The notes beneath the pieces were generated by a model. The model was not told where the DNA came from. It made no database searches and worked only from the letters and a program-made list of their open reading frames with translations. The translations under genes were made by a program, and so were the position numbers. Source: Mucidula mucida (taxonomy: Eukaryota > Basidiomycota > Agaricomycetes > Agaricales > Physalacriaceae). Taken from it: a stretch of 64,000 nt of DNA. The stretch lies in contig JADNYV010000010.1 of the NCBI GenBank assembly GCA_015501055.1, positions 496,001 to 560,000 of the forward strand, given 5' to 3'. Shown here piece by piece: positions 9,675 through 22,800 of the stretch (the stretch's first letter is position 1; each line of letters starts with the position of its first letter).

Positions 9675-11950
9675 TCAAGCATCTCTATCCCGCACGTATG
9701 ATTTATTCCCATACTTCTTCCTCCGATCACGCTTACGCTGAGCACGGTCGTCGGCGCTTAGAGTCGGATTACGCAGGCGGTGAGCAGCAGGAACGACAAC
9801 CTTGCGCGGGGACTCGCCGGGCTGTCCTCCCAAGGTACCCACAGACGACGACAACTCACGCCAATGCTCACTCCCACTTAGTGCAAAAGCAGACGTCATC
9901 CCCGCCATCGATCCCCCAAACGCGCTCGGCTGTTTGCTGCTTCCAGCTATAGGCGGAATGGTGCTCCCGTCGCTCTGCCTAGGACGAGTCGCAAAGAAGG
10001 CTGACGCTGCGGGTGACAGCGAGCTCGTAGAAGGCGGAAAGACGGTTCGAATCTGGGAGGCAGCTTGCCCAAACGCGCTGTTCTGCCCTGCAGTCGACAC
10101 TCCGCTCAACGGCTCGGCGCTGTGAGCCGCAGGCTGTCCACCAAAAAACTTGGCGAAAGAATGCGCGGACGATGTAGAAGGGCTTGCAAATGGAGGCTGC
10201 ATGTTCCCGACCTGCTCCCGCCCGAAATCAGCCTCTCCGTCCGCAATGTCATTCAATGCCACACTCTGCTGCGCTGAAGTCATAGGAATCTGACCAGCGG
10301 TTCGCATAGGCTCCTCGACAGGAAATCCGTCGACCTCGGTCGTAGCTGTTCCCGTATTCCTCATTGCCAGCGGGGAATCTGATGTCTGAGACGACGTTGT
10401 GAAAGCATTTGTGTCTGGTTGCATTACCCCAAAGGAAGTCTCCTCGCCTTGCGTATCGTCGGAATCCTCCACCGCTGAAGCCTCTGCCTGCGACTGCTCC
10501 GTCCTCGTCTCTGCGGCAGTCCTAGAACTAGCTAAGGCAGCTGTCAGTGCATCATCTGCCGCCGCCGCCTTTTTTAGAGCCTCGTCTCTCGCTTTGCGGA
10601 GCTTTGACATCTCAACGCTAGCGTTCGCCGCCGCCGCTTTCGAAGCATCTTTCGCTGTAGCAGCAGCCTTCAGAGCATCATCTCTTGCTCTACAGACCGC
10701 GCCCATCCCATCGCGAAGTCCGCGATTCTCCTGCTTCAGTTCGGCATTCTGCTGCCGTAGCTGTTGGAGTGCCTCTTCCGCTTCGCGGCGAAATTCAAGG
10801 AAAGGAAGAGGCATGTGTTCTTGGCGCGCGGCAACGAGTTGAGTCTCTAGCTGTCAGAGGGCGAAGTTAATATGCAGGCGTCGATATAGAAAGATATTCA
10901 CTAACGTTGTTCCTATCTTGTTCCAATTCACTGATTCTCTGGCGTGCATCTGCCAGCCTGGCTTCAATAAATTTCACGTCATTTCGAAGGTCTTCTTCCC
11001 GTTTGATAGAGGCAAGATGCGCGTCATCAAGCGCCTGCTTTGAGTAATCAAGGATAGCCTGTGTACCCGGTGATACTCTTTTTGGGTTCGCACCGGGTTG
11101 ACGCGACTCTGTCGTTGGCTGGTCTGACTGTGATGTATGCGGCGTCGGAGATCGAAGTCGAGGACGTTTGTTAGAGCTCGTGTCACTCTCTGACGTCTTG
11201 GACGCCCGTCGTTTGGATGGCGTAACAGTTGGAGATGATTGTGGTGTTGTTGAGGCGGGGACAGCCGCCACAATATTTGGCTGGGCGCGACGTCCAGACG
11301 AGGTGCTAGACTCCAATCGCCTCATAACAGATGAGAGCGAAGGTGATTTGGGAGTTGCCTTCTGTCGTCGAAGAGGATGGGTCCACCGCTGATCGCTCAT
11401 GCCTTCATCGCGTATACGTTTCGGCCTTCCAAAGAACGACGGCTCTGACGCTTTTGGCGGAGTAGCGGGTGCCGGCACGCGACAGTGCCTCGGATAATAA
11501 GGCGTTAATGGAATCTTGTCGAGGTCACATTCCGGTTCTCCCAGGGCCTGCGAAACCCAGGATAGGCGCCTTCCTGGACCAGACGCGTGTTTGTCTTGAG
11601 TGCGTGCTTTCAGAGTAGATAATGTCTCCTAGAAGTGCATCCACATGAGTATGAGGCGCTTATGGGGAGAAATAGAGGCGTCGCACCTGTGATGTATTAT
11701 TGTGGCGGAGTGCATTATCGAACCGGGAGTTAAAGTTTTGTCTCTGCAACACCATGAGAAATGCGTAGTGTACAATGGAATCGTGATAGCGCACCAGTCT
11801 AAACGCCATGCGGATAGCACCTGGTTCCAGAATGCGCTTCCAGAGACTCTTCCGTGGGGGCGGCGAGTGTGCTTCGGATGTGCGTCGTCGATGGTGCAAT
11901 TGCGGAGCCGCGTCTGTCGATTCCACTCGGAAGAATGGGAATATTGACAT
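9675..11950 (-). CDS. Coiled-coil, low-complexity protein of unknown function
   Basis: Three exons, 11950..11687, 11628..10906 and 10850..9675, join in frame to 720 residues. Both introns (58 and 55 bases) have GT-AG ends, and the exon 1/2 join makes the frame continuous through the GTG at 11478, so that is not a start. The N-terminal 150 residues are basic. Residues about 150-270 are Ser/Thr/Pro-rich. About 280-440 is a coiled coil with Ala-rich heptads (LRQQNAELKQENRGL and AAATAKDASKAAAAN). The C-terminal part is Ser/Ala/Gly-rich with a few FG dipeptides (KFFGG, SAFGQ, SAFGG) and ends in a basic tail (QRKRDRRKKYGNK). I do not recognise the family. The few FG motifs are too sparse to call a nucleoporin. 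Confidence 0.7.
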
Positions 11951-12947
11951 GAGGTATGGAAAGAGGGCGTAAGTATGTTAGAGTTGATGGGAGTGGAGGG
12001 TTATATGGATGGACCAGAACAACAAGGTTCTTGTTTTATTGTTTTCGTGACTCTTGTTCTCTTTGGCGACAAACTACCATCAAGGAGGGCCCTTGAGATG
12101 GATGAGAGCCCTGAAGCGTCGCGCATTGGGCCATCGAATAAAGGTCCCTCGAATTTGGGATTGTTTTGTCTTCTGAAAAGTAAAACATATTAGATTCCAC
12201 TAAGCAGCGAACAAGAAGAACGCACGAAAGAAACGCGCCACGTCCGGCATTTTCATCCTCGTAGTTGCGGTCAGAGGATAGGCAAGCATTTGAAGCAAGC
12301 AAATTAGTCTAGGCGCTGATGGGGGGATGCCGTTCGGCGGAGTCAGAAAAATCGTACCCGAGGCATGACCCCGGCGATCAAGCGCGTCGAGTCCGTTTTT
12401 CCTTTGTATTGTCACCGAACCACTGTCGTTACACTATGCTTCATTGAATCTTACTCTCACTTCACAATGGAAAACATTCCTTTACCTAAGTCCGAAGAGT
12501 GGATGAATAACACTCTTTGGACCGCCTGCAACTTCTTCAAGATGTGATCAGCACAAATTTACCTTGCGACACAGATAGATAGCGGAAAGGATGTCATGGA
12601 GAAGTAGTGTTAGGGGTTGGGACGGCAATTTTGATACGATTGAGACTGATAGTGTCGGTAAATCATATCGACGATACGATGAGGGTGATTGTCGGTGTTG
12701 TTTGCAGAAGACTCTACAAAGGAAGCGACGGTCTGAACCACTTCCTGATGTACACTGAACTTCTCACCAAATACGCAGGATGCATGCTGACATCCATTTC
12801 CATCTGCCGCTTAAATACTCGTACGACATCGCCTGCCTCGTCGTCTGATAACTGCACCCCGCGATGGTCCTGAGAAGCAGGATGATTGAACGTCCTCAAG
12901 TAGATCACCAGTGCACCTACACAGGAGCGGATCACCATAAATCATCT
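11951..12947. other. Intergenic region, no gene seen
   Basis: About 1 kb between the coiled-coil gene start and the SAE2 3' end, both on the minus strand. Short frames at 12200-12415 and 12607-12873 look non-coding. No repeat or tRNA was noticed. Confidence 0.45.
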
Positions 12948-15114
12948 CTACTTTCTCACATACCTCCCATCCTTTCCAACCTCATCCCACCTCTTCTCTC
13001 TCATAGCCCTCGCGCGCTCATTAATACTCTCCACCTCCTGCGTATCCGGGAACCCGATATTCCAATAATCCGGCGGCGTCCCTCCCTGCGCCCACTGATG
13101 CCGATGGCGCGATATTCCCTTCTTCCTTTCGCGTCTCGGCGTCGTCAGCGGGGAGACCTTCTTGTTGGGTTCAGGGCTCTTCCACAGCGGCATACCCAGC
13201 CGTGGTGGTAACGGCCCAACGCCCTCGTAGTAGTCTCGACAACACTCGCAGTCCCCGCCATGGAGATTTCGGCGTCTCTCCTTCCCGCGTACGACCTCCT
13301 CGTATGCATAATCAAGCCCTTCGTTTCGTGCTGGATCAATGGTGAATGCAGCGTTGATCGTGGTGTTGTGCGCGTCGTGTTGTGGTGTAGCACCGCTATT
13401 GGAGTAACGCCCACGCCCTTTGTACTTGGAATAGTCGATACCCTCCGGGATCTTGGGTTTGGGTTTGAGCTTGGACGTCGATGCAGATGAAGAAGCGAGA
13501 GAAAAGTCCTCGACAGGCTCATTCTTCACAGCTAATGGCCGAATCTTTGCACGCCGAGGGCTTGTCGAGAAACCCGTACTAAGGCGTAATGGTTCTCGTG
13601 CTGGTAACTCTTCGCTGACACGCCGTTTCTTCGTGGGTCTATCGGGCAGGTCCATGTTCGTATCGAAGGGTGCTGTCAATCACAACATGAGAATCACGAC
13701 AAAATTGAAGAACAGACTACAGACATTTCGGTGGTGGAAGGATAGTTCTTTGATGGGCTACCAAGGTACGATAAGGACATGACAGGACATAGAGCAATGA
13801 CACTTACTAGGTGAATCCCATAATCGTTTTCCTGAGATAGGACCGGAAGCAAGAGGCGCTGAAAAGAGATCAGACAGTAGAAATGCTTGACACAGAAAAG
13901 CGAACAATTCAACTTCGTTCCAGCATTCTTCTTCGGGCTGGATTCTACAATGCAAGTCAGTCAACGGCAGCACTCATAATAGCAAAGGCTTACGAGACAA
14001 GTCGAACGTGACTCGGCCGGGGATCCTTCTTATTGGACTTGACGCTCGACGACGCGCTTGTGGTCCTCGTATTGGACTGGATGCTGCTGACATTTGAGAT
14101 TGTAGATAAGAAAGAGAAACCTACAAACATACCTCCAGAGTCATCCTCGGTTTCAGAGTCGGAATCTGGCGCGAGTACTTGCGGTAATCGATATGGTCTA
14201 TTGATTTTGTCGGACGGTGTCAAGGACTTTGAAGCCGTAACGTCTGTGGAAGCGGCAGTTAGGAAAGGTGATGACACCGTGCAACCGCGGGGAGGGTCAA
14301 GCAGACGTTTGGACGTGGATGCGATAGGTGTGCATAGTGGGCGCGATGTCTTCCTTCGCGTCGGGCTGGCAGAAAGCGAGCGCTTATTAGCCTTGGGTCT
14401 AGGATCATTTTCCTTGTCCTCGCTCTCAGCCAGCAGCGCTACACAAAGGTCAGATGGTGAAATGTCAAGAGATGAGAATATAAACGTACCACCCTCCGCT
14501 GTAAGGACCTCTCGGATCATTTCAGGTGTCAAATCTGTAAGTCCGCGCAACTTTTTCTCCTTGTCGAGTATCGCCTTCTTAAAATTCTTCCATTTTTCCC
14601 AATCTTTCTTGTACCGCTCTCCTAGACGTTCCTTCTTGTTCAGTATCTCGTCATAACGGGATCGTACTTCAGCGACTTCTGCTTCCAATCTAGACAAAGG
14701 TTTGGCATGAATGAAGAAAAGAATACGAAGATACACGTACGCCCGAATCGTCTTGCCTTGCGCGTGCTCCTTGGCTTCGGCGTCGTCCAATTTATCCTTC
14801 AATTCAGCATTCTCGCCTCTTATGCTTTCAATCTCTTTCCTAAGCCCTTCCACCAACTCGACGGTCCCCTTGTACGACACTTCGTGTTCTGCTAGGTCCA
14901 CGACTAGCAAAGCCTCCTGGAGATCCCTGAAACCGAGCGCCTGCGCGAACTGTTCTGCTTGTGCAGCCTCCGCATGTTTCGTCTTCATCATCGCCGCATT
15001 GGCTTGCTTGAGTCGCTCATAGCGGGCGTCGCGCGCGGCAAGCTCTGTACGATGTTTCTCGAGGACAGATTTGTCTCTCTCGCGTAATTTGGCTCCAGAA
15101 AAGGTCTCAGCCAT
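12948..15114 (-). CDS. SAE2: Sae2/CtIP/Ctp1 homologue, DNA end-resection factor
   Basis: Seven exons join in frame to 595 residues: 15114..14741, 14689..14490, 14438..14133, 14086..13994, 13944..13906, 13858..13808 and 13672..12948. The N-terminal 200 residues form a long coiled coil expected to oligomerise. The middle is Ser/Pro-rich. The C-terminal domain has the family signature: KERRRNLHGGDCECC (CxxC half of the motif), then ISRHRHQW (RHR) and TPPDYWNIGFPDTQ. The TP in GGTPPDYW matches the CDK site conserved near the C-terminus of CtIP and Sae2. The family stimulates Mre11-Rad50 nuclease at double-strand breaks. Intron 13673..13807 (135 bases) is much longer than the others and could hide a microexon. 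The domain assignment is strong; the middle exons are less certain. Confidence 0.85.
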
Positions 15115-16199
15115 CGGGAGATGGTGGTGGTCGGGAACAAAGCGATCGCGTGTGCAAACAAAGGCCAAACAAATACGACGCGTCCCATAATCACGTGACT
15201 CGAATGACCCTGGCTCTGTCTCCTCCTATGGACATTGGTACCAGCAGGAAGCGTATGAACCCAATTATACGACCATATCCGTCGATGGCACGTAGTCCCA
15301 AAAAATACTGGGCACAAATCCAAAATGTCGCTGGGATTCCGGAGGATGCCCCAGTCTGAGCTGAAGCTGTCAAGTGCTAGCAGGCATCAGGGCGCCCTGG
15401 TTTCTGGCTGTATTTTGACCTAATGTGGTCTTTTACCCACAGATGATGCAACACACATGGAGCATCATAACTACACGACACCTTCGAAATCCGAGGACGA
15501 CGTACTCAAAGCAGATGGTACGTACACTGCCTTGCAACAAAAATTGTCCATATTCGTTCACGGACCAAGCGCAGCGCGATGCGTAATTAGTTGACGGTCT
15601 ACTTGCGCGTCTAACGGGGATGTGGGTCCAAATACATATCATTCTTGATATCCAACTACGACAATGCTGCAGGAGGGATATTGCGCCACACCATTGCTAG
15701 TAATGAGTCGTGGCACTCAGCCGCACTATCGATACAGCGCGAGATGTAGCAATGACTGTGCCTAGACGTAATGAACAGCTATGGTACGCCTCGTTCTGAT
15801 TCCCTCTGGTTTGATATTAGCTAAAGAATTCATTCTTCAAAGGTATATTGCATAGACTGCCGACGTGATACTAGTATCAGGCTCAAATTTACGCAAGCGA
15901 TACATAGCCGAAGACCAAGAGAATCCTCTCTGTGTACTTATTTATACCGGCAAACTCCATGGTTGCTATCTGTGGCGTAACGTTCCTGCTTAGCAGCGCA
16001 GGCGTGGCCGTATACACGCGGTCAGATGTCTGCACAAATCTCCGGAAATTAGGGACGCCGGCGGCATTCAGATCACCGGTCACACTGTATAGCCACGAAA
16101 TACAGTCTACTGCTGTGGCGCACATTGATATCTCCGGGTCGGACATTCATATGACATGGAACATTGCTTTGATGCTGTTCGGCTACTTTTAGATCTCTA
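15115..16199. other. Intergenic region, no gene seen
   Basis: Between the SAE2 start and the left edge of the tandem duplication. Overlapping frames on both strands at 15889-16192 are mirror readings of the same DNA and neither looks like a protein. Confidence 0.4.
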
Positions 16200-16659
16200 A
16201 AGTCCTGTACGTATACGTCTTAGAGATCGTCCCTTCATCCATATGGCACCGGGTCAGAATGGGGATTCATACTGCTGAGTACTAATCCGTGACTGTGAGT
16301 CCACAGCATAGCATTAGAACGACGCCGCTCCCTAATCCTCTCCACAAATTAAACGAACACCTCGATCTGATACAGATCTACGACACTGTTGGGCAACAAG
16401 TCATGTCCATGTCTTACTTGAGATAAATTCCATTATTCATTCCGTATGCCAAAACAAAATAACGCCACAGTTCGTTATCGACCATCAAGGGTACAAAAAT
16501 TTCACGTAACCGTGATGTGACACGTACCTTCTTCTTTCCCATCACTCTGCACTACTTGCACCGTACCCACTTCGACCATGCCGCGTACTTACCCTGCTCT
16601 TCGGATATTTAAACGCGCGCACCAAGACTTTTTGGACAACAGTCAACTTCTGCTCGACA

Positions 16660-17805
16660 ATGCTTCCTACTCCCTGTGTCGCTCCCTACACCTGGCAGCA
16701 GCCTGATAGTTCTATCTCGAGTACGGACACGCTGCCCGTTCCGCAAGGGGATCGCGAACCGATTCCCGAACACGATACTCATCGTGGTGGAAGGAGGAAC
16801 CTCCTCGGTTTTGGTTCTCGTACTAGCGAGGCCATTCCAGGTAAAGCTCACCTCGTGTGGAACGTCTCCGCGTGCTGATCTAAATCGAAGTCGAGCACGG
16901 CTGCGACTACGAGACAAAGTATGGACCTGACGAGGAATACAAGGAGATGGGCCCAAACGCGCGCATCTGGTTGACCTACCTGGACGAGAGCCGTATCTTC
17001 GACACCCAGAAGTGTGAGGAATGGCAGGATGGACTCGGCGTCCTCATCGTTTTCGTACGTGGACTTTATGTGGCGTTCTATAGGGCGCATGTTTAATCCC
17101 TTGCGCCAGGCCTCCTTGTTCACAATGGTCGTCTCCATCTTCTGCTCGCAAAGCTTCAAATACCTTCGTCCCGATACCAACTTGATGATCTCCGCCTTGA
17201 TCACTGAGATGGTCCAAATCAACCGCGCTATCGCTGACGGCACACCCATTGAGAACGTTCCTCGCGCCGACATCACCACCTTCACGCCCATGCAGCCGGA
17301 TGTCTGGGTTATTGGGATGTGGTACACCAGTCACGCTTTGAGCCTCTCGGTCGCGGTTTTCGCGATGCTCGCCAAGCAATGGATCCGTCACTACATGATC
17401 CTTCCCTCTGGTGATGCCCGCCAGCGTGCGCGGACGAGACACTTCCGGTACATGGCGCTCCAGAAATGGCGCGTCCCCGAAATCATCGACTTCCTCCCAG
17501 TCCTCATGCACGTTGCGTTCACGCTGTTCTGCGTTGGCTTGATCGTCTTCCTTTTTACGTTGCACAAAGGCATGGCGATTGTCGTGACGAGCGTCTTTGC
17601 CGCTTTGTTCGTCGTGTGCAGCGTCATGGTACTCCTTCCTGTGTTCAAACCGGCATGCCCTTACAAGACGCCGTTGGCTTTTCACGCTTTCGACGCGCTT
17701 CACTTTTGGCGCGGAAAGAGTTCACCCAAGACTAACGACCCGTCTATCCGCACCTTCTCGGCCTCTACCTCTACGGACGTAGTTCAGGATAAGCTGGATG
17801 CTTGA
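16660..17805 (+). CDS. Short DUF6535 transmembrane protein
   Basis: Three exons, 16660..16840, 16891..17054 and 17110..17805, giving 346 residues. The introns (50 and 55 bases) have clean GT-AG ends. After a disordered leader comes the DUF6535 pattern: DYETKYGPDEEYKEMGPNAR, then EEWQDGLGVLIVF, a membrane segment ASLFTMVVSIFCSQSF, WYTSHALSLSVAVFAMLAKQ, and two more hydrophobic segments after residue 240 (VLMHVAFTLFCVGLIVFLF and AIVVTSVFAALFVVCSVMVL), ending near CPYKTPLAF. At least four membrane spans are likely. DUF6535 is expanded in Agaricomycetes and has no known function. A nearly parallel copy at 23687 is a pseudogene. A conserved block of about 200 bases upstream is shared with that copy and probably holds the promoter. 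Confidence 0.85.
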
Positions 17806-19197
17806 ACTGATATCTGAATCAGTGTTTTCCACAAGTTGCCATTGCCATAGATCTTACTTAGGTAGTAGAGTGTCACCTTCCGCGAGCTTTGATAAGTTTC
17901 TCTTCTTCAAATTGTAGTATGATAATCCCAAATGCATTCTGTTTTACTTCAGTTCCTCCTGCAATCTGTACTCCCAAAACTGGTCCTTGGTCAGTCCCGG
18001 AAGCCCCGGGCCGGTAACGCTTATTCCGTTTCAACTTGCTTTCAACCACCATCTTGTGCAACCTACTTCTGCTTCTACGGATATAGGTCTCGCAGCGCTC
18101 ACGTCAAAGCTGGGGGACTTGTCCTGGATCCTCAAAGATTTAGCTTATCAAGACTAGCTCCTCCGCCTTCATTAATATCAGGCCTCAATTCCTCCCACCT
18201 TCGTTCATGACCCTCTCTACCAACGGTCCGCTACATCTCAATTTCAGGTAGACGAAACGCTTGAATTGTCTCAAAATCATCCTCGCCATGGACGTACTAT
18301 CCTCCTCTACGCGGCGGCCCATACGTTCACAAGCGAGGTGCGATATGGTACAGTGGAGACATGCTCGCTTGTACCCCTCCTGGATGACTCTCATGATGTC
18401 CATCAAGATAGTACGTACTCACCGAGCCACATTTTGACTGATTGTATTCATGGGAATGCGGCAGGCCTTGGCTTTTGTTCTATCATGGCACCAAGGTTCC
18501 GCCTACTGTCTCTCTCCGGCTTTTGTCTCTCGTCGTTAATCATCTGTCCATCTGCAACTCCGCGCCCTGTCTCACGGGTATCGCTGCCCTTAGCGCCTGC
18601 TATTGTACGAAAATCCTTCTATTGTCTTGCGAGCCACAATTTCTTACCGCCGCGGCTCCCTGATACCACAGGATCCATAGCTTACGTGGACGTGCTAAGG
18701 CTGAATGAAGACACTGTGACACACGGGAGCCGTCTTACGATCTGTGGCGCAATTTGGGATCAAGCTGGCTACGTTTCGCTGCGATATAGCCCAGACAATC
18801 GCCCCACGACTTCAGCCGCCAGAACGACTACGTCGTCGCCACTTCACGCCTTCCCGACAAGAAACGGAAAGTAAAGTTACATAATGTTTTTCATGGTGCG
18901 CATTTGGGTACAACGTCCAAGATAAGTGCTGATCTCTACTCTTTCAGAACAAGGTGCGCTTCTGTGCTCTCCTTGCGCCTTGTAGCTGGAGTAGTTACGG
19001 TCATTCTGTCCTCACAACAGCATCAAGAGCCCGCCAATTGCTTGTTCCATACCTGTCCGGCGAGCTTATACTCTTGGGATAACGAAGGTGCCTCTCTTGC
19101 TCTTGTTCAGTGTTCTTGTTTCTCGTTTCTTATAGCAGGAAAGTGGTGATGTGTTGGTCAAATCTTTCCCCCCAGATACATTCCGCCCATCCTGGCG
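17806..19197 (+). other. Duplicated spacer with coding-like relics
   Basis: Repeated at about 24813-26180. Some stretches read like protein in both copies (for example LTICGAIWDQ, and RLPDKKRKVK after it), but the open frame differs between the copies because of small indels, so I see a decayed gene rather than a live one. It contains the 236-base identical tract described separately. Confidence 0.4.
18416..18651 (+). repeat. 236-base tract identical to 25480-25715
   Basis: Every base matches the partner tract by eye, while the sequences on both sides differ by frequent substitutions and indels. Suggests recent gene conversion or strong constraint. Confidence 0.8.
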
Positions 19198-19812
19198 ATG
19201 GCACCCGAAAACTCATCGACTGACACGTCCCAAAGCTCAACGGCTACATCTCAGACCTCTACGGCTGAAGCCAAGAGTACCGTTTCTGTTACGGACGAAG
19301 GGGCTCAAATCATGATATCCATAATTGCTAAGGAGATCCCCTTTCTGTCAGACGAGCAGTGTCGCATAATCCATGAAGAAATTGGAGGGTGTGTATCTTG
19401 CTTCTCAGTTAGTTGTCCGTTAACTCATAGTATTGTACCTGGCGTCCTTACGCTGGATGCCATTAAACAATCCTATTTGCGGAGCCTGGACACTAGTGGC
19501 ACTGGCTCATATACTCCTGTGGCATTCCGTGAATCGGTGCAAGGTCTCCTCGGGCGGGTCACCACCGTTGTTGACAAGTCGACTACCGTTACCGTCCTCG
19601 ACGACTCGGACCTGTCGTGCCGTGATGCCGCCCTAGTATTCAGTACCTGTCTTTTACACATCTGTTTAATTTTTACCATACCATCAACTGTCAATTGTGT
19701 TATATTCATATACATCGTCACAGCCTCTTTTGTCTCTGTTGAGCTGCATTCTGGATCGAACTCACTAGATCTTCGATGTTTGTTTGTTTTTTTGACCATT
19801 TGCGGACAGTAA
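19198..19812 (+). CDS. Small hypothetical protein upstream of a long DUF6535 gene
   Basis: Two exons, 19198..19388 and 19431..19812, giving 190 residues; the 42-base intron splits a Gly codon (GG|T). The first 40 residues are Ser/Thr-rich. Then comes a helical part (IISIIAKEI-like, LSDEQCRIIHEEIGG) and LRSLDTSGTGSYTPVAFRESV, which looks like a degenerate EF-hand: D, S, T and G fall at loop positions 1, 3, 5 and 6 but the position-12 Glu is missing. The C-terminal 50 residues are hydrophobic and may be a mis-modelled 3' end. It lies 65 bases before the long DUF6535 gene on the same strand. The function is unknown. Confidence 0.45.
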   Translation: MAPENSSTDTSQSSTATSQTSTAEAKSTVSVTDEGAQIMISIIAKEIPFLSDEQCRIIHEEIGGCVSCFSVSCPLTHSIVPGVLTLDAIKQSYLRSLDTSGTGSYTPVAFRESVQGLLGRVTTVVDKSTTVTVLDDSDLSCRDAALVFSTCLLHICLIFTIPSTVNCVIFIYIVTASFVSVELHSGSNSLDLRCLFVFLTICGQ

Positions 19813-19877
19813 ACGATTGCCGCCTTCGGTTATAAGAATGGGGTTGATTACCGCCATGTACCATCCGTCATCTTCCC

Positions 19878-22800
19878 ATGCCTTCCTTACCGTCGCAGGG
19901 CACGCTAAGTAGCGAAGACGAGCCATCCTCTAGGCATTGCTGTTGTTGTGGATCTTCTCAGTCGCATGCAGGCAAGACCGATGGCTCTGATGTCGATGAT
20001 AATACCGAGAGCTCCACGGTCAACGACCACGCGTCGGTGAATGCGCAACCTGTGACCAGTATCCTCGATTCTGTTGACAGAGATCGACATTCCCATGCGA
20101 AACTGGTCCGGGACAAGCCAAGCCAGCAGAAACATTTAATCACAAACGGTAGGCCGAGAGTAGTTCATACCGTGTGTTGACGGTATTGACATACCCACAG
20201 ACCGTTTTGACTATGAGCAGAAGTACGCGCCGGACGCCGAGTTCAAAGAAATGTCTGAGAGGAGCAGAGTCTTCCAGACGTACCAGGACGAGGCTACGAA
20301 ATTCGATGTGGACATGGTCGAAAATTGGAGAGACGGGCTGGATATGCTTCTGGTCTTCGTAAGTTACCTTTCTATTATCAACAGTCATCTCCTCAACTGG
20401 AACAAACTTCAGGCGGCATTATTCTCAGCTGTTGTTACCACCTTTGTCGTGCAGAGTTGTCAAAGCCTTCGCGTAGATTACGCGCAGGTCACAGCCTCAT
20501 TGATACTTCGCTTAATTGACGTAGAGGTCGCCATTTCTCAGGGGGGCCTCACCAATAAACTCGCGCAAAACACCGACCCGTCCATTTCATTCAAAGCCCA
20601 GTCGGCCGATCTTTGGATTAATGGCCTTTGGTTCACCAGTCTCGTTCTGAGCTTGACGACCACTCTCATCGCAGTCTTAACCAAGCAGTGGATTAACGAG
20701 TACATGATCCTGCCATCCGGGACCCCGCGAGACCGATCTCGTGTCCGCCACTTTCGACTCATTGGACTTGAACAATGGCATGTACCACTCATCATCGGCT
20801 TGCTTCCAGTCCTGATGCACGTCGCCCTGGGTGTATTCTTTGCCGGCCTCATCATCTTTGTTTGTTCACTAAGCCGGACTATGGCTGCAGCTCTAGGAGC
20901 CATGACCGGTGTCGGAGCTTTGGCCTACCTTATCAGCAATGTCCTTCCCCTGTTCTATGCTAATTGCCCATATAAGACGCCATTGGCGTTGTATTCCTTC
21001 AGGCTGGTCAGCTGGGTGCGCCGACGTATACGCTCTTTGCGCGGCGTCCCGTCATTAGCCATATCCCGATCGTTGAAAGATGTCGAGCGCACAGCAGTTC
21101 TACGCGAAGCCGACAATTTGGACGCGCTTTCCATTTGCTGGCTACACAATACATCGTCGAATGCCTCCGTGCAGTGCGTTGCCCTTCAGTCCTTAGGGGG
21201 TCTACCCCTACAAAGTATTCCAATCATCACAGGCCCTGATGGTATATCGCCGCCAATGTCGACTCCTCGCGCATGTATGGCCTTGGACCTTGTTCGCATG
21301 AACGGCGTTGTTGAGAACCGACCAGCGGTAATACAAGCTATACGCGTTCATCACCGTTTTGAAGAACCCGTCGATCGTATGGAACGATTCCAGCGTGCAG
21401 CGTTGCGCTTTGGCGAGTATCAAATGGTCAATCAACAGCAGAACAAGTACACATTTATATATCATCGGAATCCTCACCTTTCCATTGGTGTGGTTTGCAA
21501 GAGCTTGAAGGAGAGCTCCGATAATAAACCAAACGGACGTACCATTGACGTTGTCTTTTGGGGCCAAGTCTTCCAGGCCGCCCTTCGTCATGGCTTGGAG
21601 TTCCTGAATATCGATTCTACCCACGATGATGGTCCACCAGCCTTTCCGTGGAGTCAAATCCTCCGCTGCGCGGTGCAGCCCCATGACTGTTCCGTCTCGT
21701 CTTGCAAAGACGGAGAGCGCACGCTGTTTTCGTATGCTCTGGGCCCTTCGAAAATCCCTCTGGTCGTCAGTCGTTACGACCTCGAGGAGAACGGCACAGC
21801 GCCACTATTATCGGAAGCTTTGATGACCAACATGCGACCATCATTCATGAGATGGCTGCTTCACGCTGGATTTTCTCACGTTACGCGCTCTCCTGAGAAC
21901 TACACCCAGGATATCCCTGACGATGTTCTCGTCGTCCTTACGCTGCTGCAAACGCGATCTGTCCAAGCCACATCCTCTCTTTTCGATACTGCTCAAAGTG
22001 ATAGTCTGTTTCGAAAGGTGCTGAAAGTCGTCGAATTGTACATGATTGGCCGTGCACAGAGTAGCAACCACCCTAATGTTGAGCGCGCAGCGATCTGTGC
22101 CCTGAAGGTCCTTGTCAACTCTGAAGCCTTCGGTTCCAGCACTGTGATGACTCTCGCTGATGAAGCGTTCGCTTCGGAATATCTTTTCAAGGGGCTCAAT
22201 CGTCGTTTCGGGTTCTTCGAACGTGATCCCTCTTGGCTCACCGGCGCTCTCTTCGAGAAGCTCTGGCACGTCGCCACGACATCGCTTGAGACTGGAGCAA
22301 CTCACAATGGCTGGGAACTAGTGGCCAACATTTTCGCCTACGTGTCGCTTTTCCCAGCCCTTTCTGATTATACAGAAACGATTTGTGCATATCTAGTACA
22401 CCAGGACTGGTTGCACGACATCGGTGCTCGATTCACTCGTCTTGCCAATTCGACAACACCACGGAACGACAAGCTCCCCGACTTCTGGTGTACAGGCTAC
22501 ATCGTGATCGCAACGACCTACATTCAAGTGGTATCCATGCATGCTTCGCCGGTCTTTGTCGATGCCAAGGTCTACTTGGAGGATCCTCATCATTTAGCTG
22601 CGATATGCAAGATCTTGTTACTCGCTGATGCCGAGAAGCAGCAGAAGCTATGGGACCTAGCTAAGCTGATCAGGAGCGACTCCTGGTCGGAATGTGTTGA
22701 GGCCCTTTCTCATCTTGTCGTCTGCGAAGGCATGAAAGATGCGTATGGTCATGTCTGCGCCATGGTAGGCTGGGATATCCACGGGCAAAGCCCCCTGCAC

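Noticed and set aside
10100..10200. FG-nucleoporin identity for the coiled-coil protein
   Set aside because: Only a handful of FG dipeptides, no regular spacing and no nucleoporin anchor domain.
10399..10842. Plus-strand frame of 147 residues, Ala/Ser-rich
   Set aside because: Shadow of the coiled-coil gene on the minus strand, which joins over three exons.
15889..16192. Overlapping plus and minus frames of about 85 residues
   Set aside because: Both cover the same bases with no family resemblance, splice continuation or promoter.
17044..17703. Minus-strand frame of 219 residues
   Set aside because: Exact antisense shadow of the DUF6535 exon; composition is repetitive His/Arg/Asp, as expected of a shadow.
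18266..18874. 202-residue frame in the duplicated spacer
   Set aside because: The duplicate at 25480-25990 breaks this frame by indels while conserving DNA, so the frame is not under protein constraint in both copies.
18850..18885. SV40-like nuclear localisation string DKKRKVK conserved in both spacers
   Set aside because: Short, and no stable open frame surrounds it in both copies; probably a chance reading of a decayed gene.
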